DNA from: Chrysochromulina tobinii
Taxonomy: Eukaryota > Haptophyta > Prymnesiales > Chrysochromulinaceae
Direction: 5' to 3'
Length of the DNA stretch: 29,620 nt
NCBI GenBank assembly: GCA_001275005.1
Contig: JWZX01003289.1
Coordinates: 1-29,620, forward strand
The notes under the pieces were generated by a model. The model searched no databases. It worked only from the letters and a program-made list of their open reading frames with translations, and was not told where the DNA came from. This document shows, one piece after another, positions 24,618-29,620 of the stretch. Made by a program: the position numbers and the translations under genes. Position 1 is the first letter of the stretch, and each line of letters starts with the position of its first letter.

Positions 24618-27600
24618 TCAGACCATGTCCCTCGCTCCTCGCCCAAAGCTGTGGGCAGGGCGAGGTGATGGCATCGAGACAGGGCGTGGCGTGGCGCTTG
24701 ATGAGGTCTCCTTGGCTGTGGCGATAACAAAGAGTGGTCGCGCTTCAACGGCCGAACCCATCGGCGGCCGGCCCTCTTCGCCGTCCAAATCCGAGCGCTC
24801 GCCGTCCAAATCCGAGCGCTCGCCTTCCAAATCCGAGCGCTCGCCGTCCAGATCCGAGCGCTCTCCGGCAACAAAGCTCTCGACGGAGCGGGTCGTTGGG
24901 AGCACAGTCCCGACGCGACGATCGAGGGTGGAGAGGCTGGAGAGGCGGCCACTCGAGATTTTCGCCCGCTGTAGAGACTCCGGAGAGAATCTGCGCGACT
25001 TCGGAATGCCGGAGAGCCGTGCTACCGTTGGGCTTCCACCGGCCTGCTCGAACGTACAAGCCCGCCAGTCCGTCTCACCCGAGCTCGGGCCAGCTGAAGA
25101 CACGGCGGGTTTGGAGGGGACCATCTCGAAGCCGACGCCACCGCCCGCATCCACTGCTGGCACCACCGCTGGCGCCGCCGCTGGCGCCAACGTCGCCCCA
25201 CAAGGGGTTTGGAGTGATCTGGATCCCTCCGAGGGAGCACGGCAGCCTAATTTGGAGTGACCATTGCCTAATTTGGATGCGCGCTGACGGAGCGTGCGCC
25301 AATGCTCCAATCGTTTCTCCTCCGCCACAAAGGCGCGCTTCTCCTCGTCCGCTCGCCGCGCCTCCTCCGCCTCCTTTTGCTTCTGCGCGCGCTCCTTGGC
25401 ACGCAACTGGCGTGCATTACGCTCCGTAGCGGTGAGCATGCGCACGCACCGGCCTTCAGAGTCGTAAGCGGTGGGGCGTGCATGCGTGAGCGCCACGTCA
25501 CACAACGGTAGGATGAAGACTACATACGGAAGCGAGAGGAGCGCGTACACGATGCGCAGCCAGTATAAGAAGTTGCGCATCTGCAAGACCTCGAGGCGGC
25601 CCCACGCACCTATCAGCGGCCAGCTCGCGTTCGCCACACCAACCTGCCGCGTGAGGGCCACCGCCTGCAGCAGCACCAGAGCTGAACACAAGGTGGCGGT
25701 GCGCAATTCGTACCCAAACCACTTGCGTAGCAACCCGCCGCGCTTCGGGTCGCGGTTTAGGACCAACCAGCCATAGCCCATACGTGTGAGCACGTTCAAC
25801 CCCCACTGCTTGGCCTGGTGCCAAGCGGCCTGAGTTCTGGGCGACCGCCATCGGGGTGACGACTGCACGTCCACCGCCGCCTGCACGTCCACCGCCGCCA
25901 TGCGCGCCGATGCCGGCACCGAGCCGGCACCGTCCTTTTGCCCTTCTATGCCGGTGCCGGCTCCCGCCAGCACGGCCTCCGCCGCGGTCGGCGCCACCGT
26001 GGACGCCGTCGGCGCCGCGAGAGGCTTCACCACCACCTCCTCCTCGTCCTCCTCTACAAAAAGCGAGCGCCACCATGTTTGGGATTGGCGCATGGTTTCG
26101 GACTCCGCTTCGTTCCGATCCGCTCGCTCATCCGGTTGCCTGCTTTGGGCTTGGGCTTGGGCATCTGACGCGGAGCGCTCGGAGGCGCATGGCGAGCTCG
26201 ATGAGACGCCCACGACGGCGTTCGTGGAGATGCTAGTAGCGTCCCGGTGTGAGGGAGTTGAGCTGTGGAGCCGGCCACATCGTCGTCTGAGGTCCTTCAA
26301 GACGGATCTCGTGGCCACCGCGTCGTCATTGGAGTAGGGCAGCATCATGAACGCGATCCAGACGGTCACGATCTGCACGCAAAAGAAAAAGACCTCCCAC
26401 GGGAATGTGTACCAGTCGCCTGGCCACCCCAGGGGCAGCTCGCATTCCTCGACGATGGTTGCTAGAGGCGAGTGCAAGTGCCACGAGCTTACTCGCGAGA
26501 CGCCGGCCACGTGGGCGGTGCCGTTGCTCCACGGAGTCTCGGGTAGCTCGGCAGGCTCGAGCGCGTTGCGGTCGAGGGCGCCAGCGGCGGGTGTGCCGTG
26601 AAGAGCGACGTGATGAGCGCCAGCCGCGAGTCGAAATCCGAGCTCCAGGGCAGTGGCGGTTCCGTTCAGGGCGGCGGCGGCGATCGCACCGTCGGAGTGG
26701 TTCCGAGCCAAATTAGGCAACCAGCCCGAATCGGAGTGGTTCTGAGCCAGCCAGCCAAACGGAAGTGGAATTCCCTTGACGCCCGATACGGCGGTTCGAT
26801 CCAAATTAGGCAACCAGCCCAACGGATCATTGGAATTTCCTTCGAAACCCGTTGCGGTAGGCGCGACCAGCACCGCCGGCGGCGTCGGGATCCCAAGCCG
26901 GCTCGCCATCGCCACGTTCGCCGAATGGATGCAGCCCACCAGCGCACCCATCGCGAGCGCAGCTTTCAGGCCGCCGTACAAGAGGCCGAACAGACCCGAC
27001 GTGAAGGCCATCAGCGACTTGAAGCCCGTGATGTACAGGCACAGCTGGTACTCATCCGTGCGGTCGATGAGAACGAACGTGGTGATCCAGTACAGAGACG
27101 AGACGCCATAGTAGGGGAAGACGGACACGAACAAGTGGAGCCACCACCACCGATCTCGGAGCATGGCCCAGACGGAGACGTCGTGCGGATAGACGGTACG
27201 CAGCCAGTGGGCACGCATCCGAAACCAGCAAGAGGAGCGCTCCGGGGACGAGACGCGCGCTCCCTCGTCTCTGTCCACGTACGTTCGCGAACCCAGTGCC
27301 TTCCCAAACTCTTCGGAGAGGTACTCGGTGATTGGCTCACGCAGCTCCAGCCAAACCTGGTCGAGTACCGACGTGTAGAGCGACGCGACCGCCGCGGGCA
27401 TCTCCGAACTCGTGTGGAGGTACAAGACTGCCCGCTCATAAGTCTTGTCGAGCCCAGTTTGGATGCGCGTGTCTGCCCAATCCGCAAAGTGTGTCGAGAC
27501 CGCGCGCGCGGTGCCCCTGAAGAAGACCCCTGCTGGCTTCTTGAGCCCGTAGTACGCATGCTCGAGATCTCCCTTCATCTGGTTGAACTCCTCGCCCAAG

Positions 27601-28340
27601 TCTAGGGAGCCGTTGCCCGCCGCATCTGCGAGCTGCAAGTGGCTCCACAACATCGGGGCGGGTGGCGGTTGATACTCGGCCGAGAAGAACAAGGTGCCGT
27701 GCGACCCATGCAGCCCTTGCTGTGCCGGCCGTAATGGTTCAACATACTCGTTCTTGCTCTTGCGGTCGAGCTCGCTCAGCGAGCAGCTAACCTCGCCAAG
27801 CATTTCGCTTCCGAGCAGCCGCTCCCGATCGACGACACGCAGCGTGAGGCCGCTGCTTTGCAACGCGGCGAGCGAGCCGGTGAACTCAAACGACTGATTC
27901 CAAACCGGATCGAGCGTGCGGCCGGCGACGAGCGTGCGGTGTTGCTGGCCGTTGCACTGCAGCATCACGCTCGCCTTGGGTAGCCCAACCAGGTCGTCGC
28001 GGAGACCATGTGCACGCCGGACGACCACAATCAGCTTGCCGGGCGGATTACTCTCGGAGCTAGCCGTCATGTTGCTCGAAGAACATACCACAAGCTTTCT
28101 AAGGCGCGCTGTCAACCTCTTGTCGTCAGAAATCGTAGGGACCGGAGGCGGCGGCGGTGGCGGTTCTTCGGTTGGCGGTGGAGGCGGTGCCTCGTCGTCG
28201 GCATTTTCATTCAACCCGGAGGCGAGGGCGGAGGCGGCAGCGGCAGTGGCGGCAGGTTGGGGTGAAACTAAGTCGAGTGCGGAGAGTCCACGGACAACAG
28301 GAATTGGCTGTCGTATCGCATGAGCGTCGGGCTCTCGCAT
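24618..28340 (-). CDS. C2-domain multi-pass membrane protein
   Basis: A 1240-residue protein of no named family. Residues 45-70 are poly-Pro. A C2 domain lies at about 98-215: GKLIVVVRRAHGLRDDL, then LDPVWNQSFEF and VVDRERLLGSEMLGEVS, the usual strand pattern of this lipid- or calcium-binding fold, although the acid pocket looks incomplete. After a helical linker come hydrophobic segments at about 397-427, 432-478, 648-665, 877-897 and 922-950. The loop between the second and third groups (about 480-645) contains several N-glycosylation sequons (NHS twice, NGT three times), suggesting that it faces the ER lumen or outside. A charged coiled coil (about 970-1017) and a Ser/Pro tail with four GERSDLD-type repeats (1160-1188) follow. 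The domain arrangement suggests membrane tethering or signalling, but this is inference. No intron is evident, yet the length and repeated inserts leave room for one. It lies next to the TRP-like gene on the same strand. Confidence 0.75.
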   Translation of the reverse strand: MREPDAHAIRQPIPVVRGLSALDLVSPQPAATAAAASALASGLNENADDEAPPPPPTEEPPPPPPPVPTISDDKRLTARLRKLVVCSSSNMTASSESNPPGKLIVVVRRAHGLRDDLVGLPKASVMLQCNGQQHRTLVAGRTLDPVWNQSFEFTGSLAALQSSGLTLRVVDRERLLGSEMLGEVSCSLSELDRKSKNEYVEPLRPAQQGLHGSHGTLFFSAEYQPPPAPMLWSHLQLADAAGNGSLDLGEEFNQMKGDLEHAYYGLKKPAGVFFRGTARAVSTHFADWADTRIQTGLDKTYERAVLYLHTSSEMPAAVASLYTSVLDQVWLELREPITEYLSEEFGKALGSRTYVDRDEGARVSSPERSSCWFRMRAHWLRTVYPHDVSVWAMLRDRWWWLHLFVSVFPYYGVSSLYWITTFVLIDRTDEYQLCLYITGFKSLMAFTSGLFGLLYGGLKAALAMGALVGCIHSANVAMASRLGIPTPPAVLVAPTATGFEGNSNDPLGWLPNLDRTAVSGVKGIPLPFGWLAQNHSDSGWLPNLARNHSDGAIAAAALNGTATALELGFRLAAGAHHVALHGTPAAGALDRNALEPAELPETPWSNGTAHVAGVSRVSSWHLHSPLATIVEECELPLGWPGDWYTFPWEVFFFCVQIVTVWIAFMMLPYSNDDAVATRSVLKDLRRRCGRLHSSTPSHRDATSISTNAVVGVSSSSPCASERSASDAQAQAQSRQPDERADRNEAESETMRQSQTWWRSLFVEEDEEEVVVKPLAAPTASTVAPTAAEAVLAGAGTGIEGQKDGAGSVPASARMAAVDVQAAVDVQSSPRWRSPRTQAAWHQAKQWGLNVLTRMGYGWLVLNRDPKRGGLLRKWFGYELRTATLCSALVLLQAVALTRQVGVANASWPLIGAWGRLEVLQMRNFLYWLRIVYALLSLPYVVFILPLCDVALTHARPTAYDSEGRCVRMLTATERNARQLRAKERAQKQKEAEEARRADEEKRAFVAEEKRLEHWRTLRQRASKLGNGHSKLGCRAPSEGSRSLQTPCGATLAPAAAPAVVPAVDAGGGVGFEMVPSKPAVSSAGPSSGETDWRACTFEQAGGSPTVARLSGIPKSRRFSPESLQRAKISSGRLSSLSTLDRRVGTVLPTTRSVESFVAGERSDLDGERSDLEGERSDLDGERSDLDGEEGRPPMGSAVEARPLFVIATAKETSSSATPRPVSMPSPRPAHSFGRGARDMV
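24780..24863. repeat. Four 21-bp tandem units
   Basis: Unit gccgtccaaatccgagcgct plus c, at 24780, 24801, 24822 and 24843, with one or two base changes in the last copies. On minus it encodes the 7-residue GERSDLD repeat near the C2-protein terminus. Confidence 0.9.
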
Positions 28341-28661
28341 GTTTCTGCGGAGTGGGATTCGTCAGTCTTTGGGTTGAGTCAGTACCGGTAAGTCAGTCAG
28401 TTTCGTGTCAACATGATATGAGGGAGGGGGGGGGGGATGTAAGTGTACGCGCTCACACGTTAGCCGCCTCGGGCCGGTGGGTGGCATTCGGTCCCTCCGA
28501 AGATGAGCGTCTGGGGACACGCTGGTGCACGGAGCCCGTCGCCCAAAGTCGCATGCATTTCATTCATCAGACCCTTTTTTGGTACTTTGATTTCGATCCC
28601 TTCTTTTCTGTTTCAATTGCACTCATCTGCTAGCACATTTTCAGGTCGCTCCAGACGATCA
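28341..28661. other. Divergent spacer with an 11-G run
   Basis: Separates the divergent C2 gene (minus) and the Cys-rich protein gene (plus). It has an uninterrupted run of 11 G at 28426-28436 and repeated gtcagt words at about 28350-28400. It must hold both promoters; no specific element was identified. Confidence 0.5.
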
Positions 28662-29620
28662 ATGGAACTGAGCACAGGCGAAGAGCTGGGCGCCTCTGCG
28701 CGCTCACGGTCACGCTCGCCCGAGGCGACATCACACCAGCCTCCCACCACACCCGCCGTCGTCGTGGCTCTATGCGATGAAATGGCCATCACTCCGATCA
28801 TGGATTCGCAACTCGATGCTCGGTGCTCGGCCTGCACGACGGCTTCGAGAAGGATACCGCACACATGCCAGAAGGCACGCGGCGTTAACAAGCGTCACAC
28901 AACACCCGCTGGAGACGTCCTCCGCACAAAGCGCTCGTCAGTGGCGGCCGCCCTCGGCTTCAGGGCACCTCATCATGCAGAAATCTCTGTGGACGTTGAC
29001 AGTTTGTCGGTGACGAGGAGCAGCATGAATGACATGAGCGTTCGCATCATGGAGGGTGACGTTTTCTCGGAAGCATCATCCTCTCAGGCGCCTACCCCAT
29101 CGCCCTTGCCCGTGCCGACTCCCACGAACGAGCCACCACCGCCCATCCGTCCGCCCTCGCCCGTACTCTCGCCCACATTTGAGCAACGTGAGCCAGCAGA
29201 TCTTGAAGGCGTCGTTGTCATGGATGAGGACGCCAGTCTGGCTCCCGCTATGGATGTTGCCAACGAATTGCCGCTGGATGTGGCGCCAAGCGCACCCCAA
29301 GTGACTTTGGCCAACGAGAAGGAGTGCCTCTACCTGCCGCCCGAGGGGACGTTTGTCTGCGTGGCACTGCGGGAGGGCGTGCTGCCGCCGGAGCTCATCG
29401 TGTTCACCATCGATGGCGGGTGCATGGTGGTGACGCACGTGGAGGCGCTGCGTCTCCGTTTGCAAGCGCACGACAATGAGCCCTCGTGGTCGTGTGGCAC
29501 ATGTGGTCGTGGTCCCTTTGCTCGAGCCCGCGCACTTGCGTGCGTGCATTGCATGACGTGCGCGCCGATGGCCGAGGACGAGCTGCGTCGCCTCAAGGAG
29601 CAGCGCCGTCACGATGGGTG
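28662..29620 (+). CDS. Cys-rich putative zinc-binding protein, N-terminal part, runs off the right edge
   Basis: From the ATG at 28662 the frame stays open for 319 codons to the end of the window, so the C-terminus is not seen. Residues 1-30 are Ser/Arg/Pro-rich. A small cluster CSACTTASRRIPHTC (about 55-69; C-x2-C-x9-H-x-C) could bind a metal. Residues 140-170 are Pro-rich. From about residue 225 the sequence becomes structured (ECLYLPPEGTFVCVALREG, then a FTIDGGCMVVTHVEALR stretch), and near 276-297 there is a second cluster, CGTCGRGPF then ACVHCMTC, a CxxC...CxxC pattern typical of zinc ribbons or treble clefs. The last residues are a charged helix. The family is not recognised. The start codon has several in-frame Met alternatives further on (for example 29041-29060), but 28662 gives the longest product. 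The frame is secure; the function is unknown. Confidence 0.65.
   Translation, partial: MELSTGEELGASARSRSRSPEATSHQPPTTPAVVVALCDEMAITPIMDSQLDARCSACTTASRRIPHTCQKARGVNKRHTTPAGDVLRTKRSSVAAALGFRAPHHAEISVDVDSLSVTRSSMNDMSVRIMEGDVFSEASSSQAPTPSPLPVPTPTNEPPPPIRPPSPVLSPTFEQREPADLEGVVVMDEDASLAPAMDVANELPLDVAPSAPQVTLANEKECLYLPPEGTFVCVALREGVLPPELIVFTIDGGCMVVTHVEALRLRLQAHDNEPSWSCGTCGRGPFARARALACVHCMTCAPMAEDELRRLKEQRRHDG

Noticed and set aside
26784-26800. tRNA T-loop-like ggttcgatcc
   Set aside because: It lies inside the C2 gene and has no matching acceptor or anticodon arms nearby.

Overview
The window is nuclear DNA from a eukaryote, most likely a unicellular alga. The genes are eukaryotic: a tRNA-splicing endonuclease subunit, the mitochondrial cytochrome oxidase assembly factor COX16, an arginine methyltransferase, a TRP-type channel with ankyrin-like repeats, and an NTH1-type DNA glycosylase. 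One gene has a clear GT-AG intron. One protein starts with what looks like a signal peptide, transit region and thylakoid-transfer segment, as expected for a plastid of secondary origin. The DNA is GC-rich and gene-dense, most genes are single open frames, and many proteins carry Ala/Pro/Gly-rich low-complexity tracts. A haptophyte is my best guess, but a related GC-rich stramenopile or other alga cannot be excluded. I see no operon, phage, transposase, CRISPR, rRNA or tRNA signal.

Layout. 1-826 (minus): the N-terminal part of a coiled-coil protein that runs off the left edge. It is divergent from TSEN34 (989-2023, plus), which is followed by an HNH endonuclease (2578-3210, plus). 3985-4947 (minus): a zincin-like metallopeptidase, divergent from a TPR and double-PRMT protein (5234-8371, plus). 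9026-10759 (plus): a coiled-coil membrane protein with a plastid-type presequence. 11225-11512 (plus): COX16. 11827-14511 (minus): a two-exon multi-pass membrane protein whose intron holds a minisatellite and a duplicated splice donor. 15107-16372 (minus): a zinc alcohol dehydrogenase with a hydrophobic tail. 17048-17713 (minus): a small protein with three UIM-like motifs. 17816-18871 (minus): an NTH1-type glycosylase without its Fe-S cysteines. 19159-20487 (minus): a PAN/apple plus prolyl-4-hydroxylase-like protein. 21012-24236 (minus): the TRP-like channel. 24618-28340 (minus): a C2-domain multi-pass membrane protein. 28662 to the right edge (plus): the N-terminal part of a Cys-rich, possibly zinc-binding protein.

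The genes do not form one pathway; this is an ordinary eukaryotic neighbourhood. The TRP-like and C2 membrane proteins are adjacent and co-oriented and could both relate to calcium, but that is only suggestive. The most notable points are the PRMT whose N-terminal rather than C-terminal methyltransferase half is degenerate, the intron with tandem in-frame donor sites, the Fe-S-less NTH1, the PAN/P4H fusion with a Lys-to-Arg change at the predicted 2-oxoglutarate site, and short sequence cores present in both orientations inside the C2 gene. I found no convincing evidence of an undescribed multi-gene system.
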